The translations under genes were made by a program, and so were the position numbers. Below the pieces are notes generated by a model. That model worked only from the letters and a program-made list of their open reading frames with translations. It made no database searches and had not been told where the DNA came from. Positions 1 through 4,137 of a stretch of DNA of 42,829 nucleotides are shown in pieces. Positions within the stretch are counted from its first letter, which is position 1; every line of letters starts with the position of its first letter. The stretch spans positions 1 to 42,829 of IMG/VR virus record IMGVR_UViG_3300044733_005595; one strand, 5' to 3'. Origin of the DNA: a virus.

Positions 1-35
1 TTAGTCTCATGGTCAAGGGAGACGGACTTCTCCGG

Positions 36-49
36 CCCCCCCCCCCCCC
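36..49. repeat. C14 homopolymer tract
   Basis: Fourteen consecutive C residues lie 34 bases upstream of the first tRNA, after a small GTCTC/GAGAC hairpin (4-8 with 19-23). No gene is seen in bases 1-83. The tract could be real or an assembly or sequencing artefact. Confidence 0.8.
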
Positions 50-83
50 ACGACCCCCGAACCTTGACAATCTAAACTTTTAC

Positions 84-155
84 GGGTCTGTAGCTCAATG
101 GTAGAGTAACGGGCTTTTAACCTGGAAGTTGTGGGTTCGAGCCCCACCAGACCCA
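84..155 (+). tRNA. tRNA-Lys(TTT)
   Basis: Acceptor GGGTCTG pairs with CAGACCC, discriminator A. The anticodon loop CTTTTAA gives TTT and the T-loop is TTCGAGC. The anticodon stem has one G-T and one A-G mismatch. CCA is not encoded. Confidence 0.93.
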
Positions 156-194
156 TTGACCGTTTCAGCTCGGTCGGTAAACATAAACTGTTTT

Positions 195-276
195 GGGTAG
201 GTGTCCGAGTGGTTTAAGGAACCTGACTGTAAATCAGGCGGCTCTGCCATCGGTGGTTCAAATCCACCCCTACCCA
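195..276 (+). tRNA. tRNA-Tyr(GTA)
   Basis: Acceptor GGGTAGG/CCTACCC, discriminator A, anticodon loop CTGTAAA (GTA) on a CTGA/TCAG stem. It has the long variable arm of a bacterial tRNA-Tyr. CCA is not encoded. Confidence 0.93.
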
Positions 277-280
277 CCTT

Positions 281-354
281 GACCCATTAGTGTAGCGGTC
301 TATCACGCCACCCTGTCACGGTGGAGATCACGGGTTCAAATCCCGTATGGGTCG
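281..354 (+). tRNA. tRNA-Asp(GTC)
   Basis: Acceptor GACCCAT/ATGGGTC, anticodon loop CTGTCAC (GTC) on a perfect CCACC/GGTGG stem, discriminator G as expected for Asp. It starts four bases after tRNA-Tyr. Confidence 0.93.
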
Positions 355-406
355 TCGCCACTTCGCGCCGGAGCTGATAATCCGGAATGCCGGTGGCAAA
401 CCTCAC

Positions 407-489
407 GGAGAGGGTCCGGTTGGTCGAGGGCGCAGTCTTGAAAACTGTTGGGTGTAAAAGCCTCGGGGGTTCGAGTCCCTTCTTCTCCG
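407..489 (+). tRNA. tRNA-Ser(TGA)
   Basis: Acceptor GGAGAGG/CTTCTCC with one G-T pair, anticodon loop CTTGAAA (TGA), long class II variable arm, discriminator G. Confidence 0.9.
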
Positions 490-494
490 CTCAA

Positions 495-566
495 TGGCCT
501 GTAGTTCAGCGGTAGAACGCTTGACTGTTAATCAAGTTGTCGCAGGTTCGATCCCTGCCGGGCCAG
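495..566 (+). tRNA. tRNA-Asn(GTT)
   Basis: Acceptor TGGCCTG/CGGGCCA, anticodon loop CTGTTAA (GTT) on CTTGA/TCAAG, discriminator G. It is the last tRNA before the 950-base structured block. Confidence 0.93.
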
Positions 567-933
567 TTCCCTCGTCCATGCGACGCCTACTAGACGAGGG
601 GGAAGTAGGCTTGTGCCCGGATGCCATTTGGCAGTTTGCGTAGTCTGGGAGCGAGAAAAATGCCAAACTGCCTGTAAGAGTCATAGTTCAGGCTCCCAAA
701 TAGGTTATGAATGGGTGAACTCCCATTCCATGCTCAAGCGTTAACGACACTCACGACTTGATGCGGGTACAGTAAGCAGTATCCTGGGTCTAGTAACGTA
801 CCCAGATAAACGAAACGGACAAACACGCCGCAAAAAAAGGGAGGTAGCGGCACCCTGCCGAGGTAAGGAAAGCAAAAGGAGCATGGGCACCGGCGTACAC
901 CGGCACGTGTCATCGACGTCTCGGGTACTTGCT

Positions 934-1283
934 AGCAGTCTCTAACTGTGGCCGGGGATACCGCACCTGCCTCGTTCCCGCTCTGCGTAAGCATCGGGCT
1001 TGCCTAGTGACAGGCGGCTCCGGGGTCACTACCGGAGCCCACACGGGAGTAAAGGTAGGTAGACGGTTCGATTCCGTTGTTCGACTGGTGTGCCCGTGGG
1101 TTCGATTCCCACAACTCCCATTGTCACGCTGCCGGTTGAGTAACCCTCGCTGGCGGTTGTGACTTGATCCCTGGATGCCGTTTTCTGGTTTCCATAGTTC
1201 AGGGTGATAAAAATTGAAACCTGGCATATTGTGGGAGACCCTTGGCTTTAATTGAGTCAAGGCTGTCAGCAGTCTCTAACTGT
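934..1283 (+). repeat. 16-nt exact direct repeat within the candidate RNA
   Basis: AGCAGTCTCTAACTGT occurs at 934-949 and again at 1268-1283. Each copy follows one of two pseudoknots that share GGATGCC (619-625 and 1173-1179) and an A-rich loop (653-662 and 1206-1216). The layout suggests a duplicated structural module. Confidence 0.75.
1045..1120 (+). other. tRNA-like element with two T-arm hairpins
   Basis: The 76-base element starts GGGAGT and ends ACTCCC plus A, giving a 6-bp acceptor. It carries a good T-arm, GTGGG-TTCGATT-CCCAC (1096-1112), and a second hairpin GACGG-TTCGATT-CCGTT (1062-1078) with the same loop. If that second hairpin is the anticodon arm, the anticodon reads CGA, but only ten bases are left for a D-arm. 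It could be a degenerate or chimeric tRNA, or a tRNA mimic built into the large RNA. I do not call it a working tRNA. Confidence 0.5.
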
Positions 1284-1519
1284 CGCCTCTCACAAATCTC
1301 CGTTCTAGACACCGGAGTCGTATGGAATACGTCGTTAAGTTCCCGACACGGCCACTCATACAGTCGTTAATGTGTGGTGCTTCCTTGAGGGCTGTCTTGC
1401 CATTGGTGCTGCTGGATGAAACACTCTTACCGGCCAATATGCGAGCCCTGCTGGAAGCCACGAGCCCCCACCTCTGGCCGGTCTTGAGCCGTGTTCTAAC
1501 GTGTTAAATGGGGCCATCA

Positions 1520-1591
1520 CGGGGTGTAGCGCAGCGGTAGCGCGCCTGCTTTGGGAGCAGGATGTCGGAGGTTCGATCCCTCTCACCCCGA
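1520..1591 (+). tRNA. tRNA-Pro(TGG)
   Basis: Acceptor CGGGGTG/CACCCCG, anticodon loop TTTGGGA (TGG) on CCTGC/GCAGG, T-loop TTCGATC, discriminator A. It resumes the array after the structured block. Confidence 0.93.
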
Positions 1592-1594
1592 CTC

Positions 1595-1615
1595 GAGAAC
1601 GGTCCAAACGTTCTC
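1595..1615 (+). other. Spacer hairpin
   Basis: A perfect 7-bp hairpin, GAGAACG (1595-1601) with CGTTCTC (1609-1615), lies four bases after tRNA-Pro. It could guide processing; it has no T-run. Confidence 0.5.
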
Positions 1616-1660
1616 CATTGATGCGGTTCGGCTCTACCGCTTTAACAAAAGGGCCGCCAG

Positions 1661-1733
1661 GGGGAGTTAGCTCAGCTGGTAGAGCACCTGCTTTGCAAGC
1701 AGGCTGTCAGGAGTTCGAGCCTCCTACTCTCCA
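1661..1733 (+). tRNA. tRNA-Ala(TGC)
   Basis: Acceptor GGGGAGT/ACTCTCC with one G-T pair, anticodon loop TTTGCAA (TGC) on CCTGC/GCAGG, T-loop TTCGAGC, discriminator A. Confidence 0.93.
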
Positions 1734-1858
1734 TGCCCCCTCGCGGGGTTCGGGGCCTCCAAGGAACGGAGGCTTAAACGAAGGGTCCCCTAAGCCACAT
1801 CGTAGAGAAACGGTTCCCGTTTCCGTAGGTGGATACCCTCGCCCACGCCGGCGTATAT
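1734..1858 (+). other. Structured spacer between tRNA-Ala and tRNA-Arg
   Basis: This 125-base spacer has no gene but holds three perfect hairpins in series: CCCC/GGGG (1737-1740/1745-1748), GCCTCC/GGAGGC (1755-1760/1768-1773) and GAAACG/CGTTTC (1807-1812/1818-1823). It may be a small stable RNA or a set of processing signals. Confidence 0.4.
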
Positions 1859-1932
1859 GCCCCGATAGCTCAGTTGTATAGAGCAGCCGCCTTCTAAGCG
1901 GTCGGTCGTTGGTTAGAGTCCAACTCGGGGTG
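1859..1932 (+). tRNA. tRNA-Arg(TCT) with altered 19-56 pair
   Basis: Acceptor GCCCCGA/TCGGGGT with a terminal G-T pair, anticodon loop CTTCTAA (TCT) on GCCGC/GCGGT. The D-loop reads AGTTGTATA, so G19 is T; the T-loop reads TTAGAGT, so C56 is A. The two changes together restore a Watson-Crick tertiary pair. It would read AGA and AGG, codons common in the phage core genes. Confidence 0.88.
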
Positions 1933-1935
1933 CCA

Positions 1936-2010
1936 GGGAACGTAGCTCCAATTGCGTAGAGCACATGTTTGAAAAGCATGGTGTTGCGGGTTCGAGTCCC
2001 GCCGTTCCCA
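1936..2010 (+). tRNA. tRNA-Phe(GAA)
   Basis: Acceptor GGGAACG/CGTTCCC, discriminator A, anticodon loop TTGAAAA (GAA) on CATGT/GCATG. T-arm GCGGG-TTCGAGT-CCCGC. The D-loop (CAATTGCGTA) departs from the usual GG pattern. Confidence 0.9.
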
Positions 2011-2018
2011 CTTTGCTT

Positions 2019-2040
2019 ACCTATTTTATAATAGGTTTTT
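2019..2040 (+). terminator. Possible intrinsic terminator after tRNA-Phe
   Basis: ACCTATT (2019-2025) pairs with AATAGGT (2030-2036), followed by a run of T. The stem is AT-rich. An alternative longer helix pairs TGCTTACC (2014-2021) with GGTAAGCA (2043-2050), so the site could be an attenuator-like switch. Confidence 0.4.
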
Positions 2041-2071
2041 AGGGTAAGCATAAGAAAACCTGTTTGAAAAA

Positions 2072-2125
2072 GTGAAAAGCACGAAGTTCGCAGATTTTAA
2101 ATCTGCATTTGCATCTGCTTTTCAC
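2072..2125 (+). other. Two-tier hairpin between tRNA-Phe and tRNA-Ile
   Basis: A perfect 10-bp outer helix, GTGAAAAGCA (2072-2081) with TGCTTTTCAC (2116-2125), encloses a second hairpin GCAGAT (2090-2095) with ATCTGC (2101-2106). It lacks a T-loop, so it is not a tRNA. It could be a small stable RNA or a processing signal. Confidence 0.5.
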
Positions 2126-2129
2126 ACAA

Positions 2130-2202
2130 TGGAACGTAGCTCAGCTGGTAGAGCACACGACCGATAATCGTGAGGTCACGAGTTCAAACCTCGTCGTTCC
2201 AA
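2130..2202 (+). tRNA. tRNA-Ile(GAT)
   Basis: Acceptor TGGAACG/CGTTCCA, discriminator A, anticodon stem CACGA/TCGTG, loop CCGATAA (GAT). Position 33 is C in place of the nearly invariant U. The T-loop is TTCAAAC. Confidence 0.87.
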
Positions 2203-2219
2203 TCGCCTTCGGGCAACAT

Positions 2220-2290
2220 ACCGAAATAGTGTAGTGGTAACACGACAGTCTCCAAAACTGTTATCCAAGGTTCAAGTCCTTGTTTCGGTG
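2220..2290 (+). tRNA. tRNA-Trp(CCA)
   Basis: Acceptor ACCGAAA/TTTCGGT, discriminator G, anticodon loop CTCCAAA (CCA) on ACAGT/ACTGT, T-loop TTCAAGT. Confidence 0.93.
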
Positions 2291-2294
2291 CCAT

Positions 2295-2368
2295 GCTCTC
2301 TTAGCTCAGCGGACCAGAGCACCTGGCTACGGACCAGGGTGTCGGGAGTTCAAATCTCTCAGAGAGCG
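2295..2368 (+). tRNA. tRNA-Arg(ACG)
   Basis: Acceptor GCTCTCT/AGAGAGC, discriminator G, anticodon loop CTACGGA (ACG) on CCTGG/CCAGG. A wobble A would need deamination to inosine, presumably by host TadA. A GNRA-type hairpin TTGCC-GAAA-GGCAA follows in the spacer. Confidence 0.92.
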
Positions 2369-2386
2369 CTTGCCGAAAGGCAAAAT

Positions 2387-2476
2387 GGAAGATTGGCTGA
2401 GCGGCTTAAAGCAGCGGTTTGCTAAACCGCCGAGTCGGTACACCCGGCTCCGTTGGTTCAAATCCAACATCTTCCG
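2387..2476 (+). tRNA. tRNA-Ser(GCT)
   Basis: Acceptor GGAAGAT/ATCTTCC, discriminator G, anticodon loop TTGCTAA (GCT) on GCGGT/ACCGC, long class II variable arm. Confidence 0.93.
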
Positions 2477-2479
2477 CCA

Positions 2480-2551
2480 GGCAGTATAGCTTAACGGTAA
2501 AGCCCGTCATTCATAACGACGGAATTATGGGTTCAAATCCCATTACTGCCA
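2480..2551 (+). tRNA. tRNA-Met(CAT) or tRNA-Ile2(CAT)
   Basis: Acceptor GGCAGTA/TACTGCC, discriminator A, anticodon loop TTCATAA (CAT). The pair closing the loop is an A-C mismatch. It lacks the three G-C pairs of initiators. CAT could also be a lysidine-modified Ile tRNA; the sequence does not decide. Confidence 0.88.
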
Positions 2552-2552
2552 T

Positions 2553-2626
2553 GTGTAGGTAGCATAATTGGCTAATGCACTAGATTGTGATTCTAGTTTA
2601 TGCGGGTTCAAGTCCCGTCCTACACC
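2553..2626 (+). tRNA. tRNA-His(GTG)
   Basis: Acceptor GTGTAGG/CCTACAC, anticodon loop TTGTGAT (GTG) on CTAGA/TCTAG, discriminator C as expected for His. The base before the acceptor (2552) is T, so a genomic G-1 is not apparent. Confidence 0.92.
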
Positions 2627-2628
2627 CC

Positions 2629-2702
2629 GCCTCCTTAGCTCAGCTGGATAGAGTACCGGTTTTGTAAACCGTAGGTCGTCGGTTCGAGTCCGACAGGGGG
2701 CT
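2629..2702 (+). tRNA. tRNA-Thr(TGT)
   Basis: Acceptor GCCTCCT/AGGGGGC, discriminator T, anticodon loop TTTGTAA (TGT), T-arm TCGG-TTCGAGT-CCGA. It closes the first tRNA block. Confidence 0.92.
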
Positions 2703-2704
2703 TT

Positions 2705-2712
2705 GTTTAAAG
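2705..2712 (+). promoter_or_regulatory. GTTTAAAG phage promoter-like motif
   Basis: GTTTAAAG directly after tRNA-Thr and 42 bases before the ATG at 2755. It is one of about 13 like-oriented copies at gene starts in the window. Confidence 0.5.
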
Positions 2713-2754
2713 TAATAACTGGTAGTACGATTCGTTACGCATATCCGATCCCGT

Positions 2755-3207
2755 ATGGCTAACTTATTTGGCTCCTCAAACGTAAGACTCGCCGTTCTAG
2801 AGGAAAAACTAAACGTCTACGAAGATCTCTCCAGAGAGATGCTTTCCAAACTCGAGACGGCCGTAGACAAGATCTCAGAAGCCAATCAGAACGTGGCGAA
2901 GATCCTCGTAAGACACGAGGAACGCCTGGACCAGAGCATACAGTCAGACACAGCGATAATAAAGCTCCTAGATGAGCTAAAGTCCAATTACGCCCGGGAG
3001 ATAAAGTCCACCACTGACGAGATAAGTGACCTCGATACGAAGGTGGATAAGGAGGTGAAGGTACTGGGCTCTCGCATAGACGACTTATCGAGATTCAAGT
3101 GGTTGTTAGGTGGGGCTTTGCTAGTTGTGGGGGTGCTGGTGGGCCAGGTTAACGTCCTAGAGTCCGTGTTCCCCAACCTACCATCCGTCCACTCCGGCGG
3201 CAAATGA
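2755..3207 (+). CDS. Coiled-coil protein with C-terminal membrane anchor (XhlA-like?)
   Basis: The 150-residue product is mostly charged helix with heptad character (about residues 10-112), followed by one hydrophobic segment (about 115-131, WLLGGALLVVGVLVG) and a short polar tail. This is the layout of XhlA-type haemolysin/holin-accessory proteins, which are usually shorter. A lysis or membrane-tether role is therefore possible but not shown. The start at 2755 follows the GTTTAAAG motif. The stop overlaps the next start (ATGA), so the following small gene is translationally coupled. It interrupts the tRNA array together with two more small genes. Confidence 0.75.
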   Translation: MANLFGSSNVRLAVLEEKLNVYEDLSREMLSKLETAVDKISEANQNVAKILVRHEERLDQSIQSDTAIIKLLDELKSNYAREIKSTTDEISDLDTKVDKEVKVLGSRIDDLSRFKWLLGGALLVVGVLVGQVNVLESVFPNLPSVHSGGK

Positions 3208-3365
3208 GAGGGAGACGCGTAGGCTTTACCTACCACAAACTCTGGAGAACGGGTATAATACAAGGGGTATCGGCGGACTTTCCGGGGTACTACGCCGTAT
3301 TTATTGTCAGAACCACCGATGGATCATTTATTCCTGTCGATTCGCGAGACATTGCGTACCTATGA
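3204..3365 (+). CDS. Small basic protein, 53 residues
   Basis: ATG at 3204 overlaps the stop of the upstream membrane-protein gene by four bases. The frame is open for 53 codons and begins MRGRRVGFTYHKLW. The product is basic at its start and rich in aromatic and aliphatic residues (YYAVFIV near the middle), and it has no clear membrane helix. I do not recognise a family. The ATGA coupling argues for real translation. Confidence 0.6.
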   Translation: MRGRRVGFTYHKLWRTGIIQGVSADFPGYYAVFIVRTTDGSFIPVDSRDIAYL

Positions 3366-3453
3366 CCTTCAGATAGCCGGTACGCTAAGCCTCCTATTGA
3401 TTGTTGTCCCAACATATGGTATAATGTACATACACCAGAGACACGGTCGGTGA
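3319..3453 (+). CDS. Small membrane protein, 44 residues (holin-like size)
   Basis: The ORF overlaps the end of the previous small gene by 47 bases in another frame. The product has one strong hydrophobic stretch (about residues 19-38, with LSLLLIVV) and a basic C-terminus ending RHGR, the layout of a small single-span membrane protein. Together with the anchored coiled-coil protein upstream it could form a lysis module, but no enzyme is adjacent and this is inference. Its 3' end contains the promoter for the second tRNA group. Confidence 0.5.
   Translation: MDHLFLSIRETLRTYDLQIAGTLSLLLIVVPTYGIMYIHQRHGR
3397..3425 (+). promoter_or_regulatory. sigma70-like promoter before second tRNA group
   Basis: TTGATT (3397-3402), 17-base spacer, TATAAT (3420-3425) preceded by TG at 3417-3418 (extended -10). 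The expected start near 3432 is about 27 bases before tRNA-Ile(TAT). Confidence 0.7.
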
Positions 3454-3458
3454 GTTTT

Positions 3459-3530
3459 GGGACCGTCGCCTATGGGTTAAGGCCCTCTGCTTATAACGGA
3501 GTGAACGGAGTCCGAGTCTCCGCGGTCCTA
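3459..3530 (+). tRNA. tRNA-Ile(TAT)
   Basis: Acceptor GGGACCG/CGGTCCT with a terminal G-T pair, discriminator A, anticodon loop CTTATAA (TAT), which reads ATA. The T-loop is TCCGAGT, so position 55 is C in place of the usual U. Confidence 0.88.
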
Positions 3531-3533
3531 CTC

Positions 3534-3606
3534 GCTCGATTAGCTATCTGGTGAAAGCACCCGACTCATAATCGGATATAGGCGAGTTCGATCCTCGCAT
3601 CGAGCA
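3534..3606 (+). tRNA. tRNA-Met(CAT) or tRNA-Ile2(CAT), second copy
   Basis: Acceptor GCTCGAT/ATCGAGC, discriminator A, anticodon loop CTCATAA (CAT) on CCGA/TCGG, T-arm GCGAG-TTCGATC-CTCGC. It differs clearly from the CAT tRNA at 2480, so the two probably serve different codons. Confidence 0.88.
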
Positions 3607-3610
3607 CCTC

Positions 3611-3694
3611 GCGCAAGTGGCGGAATTGGTAGACGCCCGGGTTTTAGGTACCCGTGGGGGCAACCCCGTGGAGGTTCAAGTCCTCTCTCGCGCA
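3611..3694 (+). tRNA. tRNA-Leu(TAG)
   Basis: Class II tRNA with a Leu-type D-arm and a GGGG/CCCC variable arm. Anticodon loop TTTAGGT (TAG) on CGGGT/ACCCG. Acceptor GCGCAAG/CTCGCGC has one A-C mismatch. It reads CTA. Confidence 0.88.
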
Positions 3695-3701
3695 TAAAAC
3701 A

Positions 3702-3709
3702 GTTTAAAG
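3702..3709 (+). promoter_or_regulatory. GTTTAAAG phage promoter-like motif
   Basis: GTTTAAAG seven bases before the ATG at 3717, the same spacing as at 26195-26202. If it is a -10-like element, the transcript would start at or near the ATG. Confidence 0.45.
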
Positions 3710-3716
3710 CTTTCCG

Positions 3717-3832
3717 ATGGCTGAACAACTAACCAAGGAAGAGGATTTCTCGCAGTTACTAGAACTGGCTAACAGACTCAAGTTGCGCGAGCTCTTCGAG
3801 GAACCTAGTAGCTACGAGGACGAGCCCGAAGA

Positions 3833-3842
<10 letters not shown>
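3717..3842 (+). CDS. Small acidic protein, 41 residues, overlapping tRNA-Val
   Basis: An ATG seven bases after a GTTTAAAG motif opens 41 codons (MAEQLTKEEDF...) ending in a Glu/Asp-rich stretch and GG. The TAG stop is formed by bases 8-10 of tRNA-Val, so the last ten bases of the gene lie inside the tRNA. The product is predicted helical and very acidic. I recognise no family. The motif and coherent amphipathic composition support it. Confidence 0.55.
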
Positions 3843-3904
<62 letters not shown>

Positions 3905-3919
3905 TATCACACCACAGCA

Positions 3920-4069
3920 ATGGAACACGTAACCTTCTCCGACAACGTAAAGTCCTCCGAGGACTTCACTCTACCCATCGATCAGAGCACCGGGGCTCCT
4001 ATCCTCTCGCTAGAGGAGTACTGCAGGAAGAACCCCAGCGCTCTTGAGTGCCGGGAGTACGACGTCTAA
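3920..4069 (+). CDS. Mini-CP12: GAPDH-binding C-terminal motif protein
   Basis: The 49-residue product ends in EEYCRKNPSALECREYDV, which matches the C-terminal Cys loop of CP12 (two Cys eight residues apart, here C35 and C44, around the N-P and E-C-R-x-Y-D pattern). In CP12 this loop binds GAPDH and, with phosphoribulokinase, forms an inactive complex that switches off the Calvin cycle. The N-terminal Cys pair and the central AWD-VEEL region of full CP12 are missing, so only GAPDH binding could be kept. Cyanophages are known to carry CP12. The frame is open further upstream into tRNA-Val, but the ATG at 3920 is the sensible start. Confidence 0.65.
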   Translation: MEHVTFSDNVKSSEDFTLPIDQSTGAPILSLEEYCRKNPSALECREYDV

Positions 4070-4104
4070 CCGTCCACTACCACCCCGCTCCCTCCCCTTC
4101 TCTG

Positions 4105-4113
4105 TGATAGAAT
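4105..4113 (+). promoter_or_regulatory. Extended -10 candidate (TGATAGAAT)
   Basis: TGATAGAAT lies 24 bases before the ATG at 4138. The same nonamer occurs at 26689-26697 before the dCMP deaminase gene, so it may be an early promoter class. No clear -35. Confidence 0.4.
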
Positions 4114-4137
4114 CAGACTATCCAGGGAGGTTTTTTT

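Larger units (their letters stand above)
567..1519 (+). ncRNA. Candidate large structured RNA inside the tRNA array (GOLLD/ROOL-like?)
   Basis: This 953-base stretch between tRNA-Asn and tRNA-Pro has no convincing coding region but many perfect helices. At its 5' end CCCTCGTC (569-576) pairs with GACGAGGG (593-600), and the enclosed GCCTAC (585-590) pairs with GTAGGC (605-610), an H-type pseudoknot. A second pseudoknot is GGCAGTTTG (630-638) with CAAACTGCC (664-672), plus TGGGAGC (646-652) with GCTCCCA (692-698). A third, matching one is GGTTTC (1187-1192) with GAAACC (1216-1221), plus AGGGT (1201-1205) with ACCCT (1238-1242). Long helices follow: GGCTCCGG/CCGGAGCC (1016-1023/1032-1039), and ACCGGCCA/TGGCCGGT (1429-1436/1475-1482) extended by AACAC/GTGTT. 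GOLLD and ROOL RNAs are known large, pseudoknot-rich phage RNAs found next to tRNAs; membership is inference. The exact ends are unknown. Confidence 0.55.

Noticed and set aside
64-69. TTGACA as -35 of a promoter for tRNA-Lys
   Set aside because: A -10 at normal spacing would fall inside the tRNA at about 87-92, so it cannot drive the full tRNA.
211-218. GTTTAAGG in the D-arm of tRNA-Tyr as a promoter box
   Set aside because: It is part of the tRNA structure and not next to a gene start; a chance match.
900-1300. Group I intron(s) splitting a tRNA
   Set aside because: Two 3'-half-like T-arms suggested it, but I could not find matching 5' halves or the conserved P7 core.
567-1519. tmRNA gene in the gap
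   Set aside because: Pseudoknots are present, but I found no Ala-type acceptor half pair and no tag reading frame ending in LAA or similar. The best short frame ends MRVQ.
910-1881. ORFs of 60-126 codons across the RNA block and tRNAs (both strands)
   Set aside because: They run through tRNA genes or perfect helices, have no ribosome sites and look like random translation.
2480-3606. Initiator tRNA-fMet
   Set aside because: Neither CAT tRNA has the three consecutive G-C pairs in the anticodon stem or the unpaired first acceptor base of initiators.
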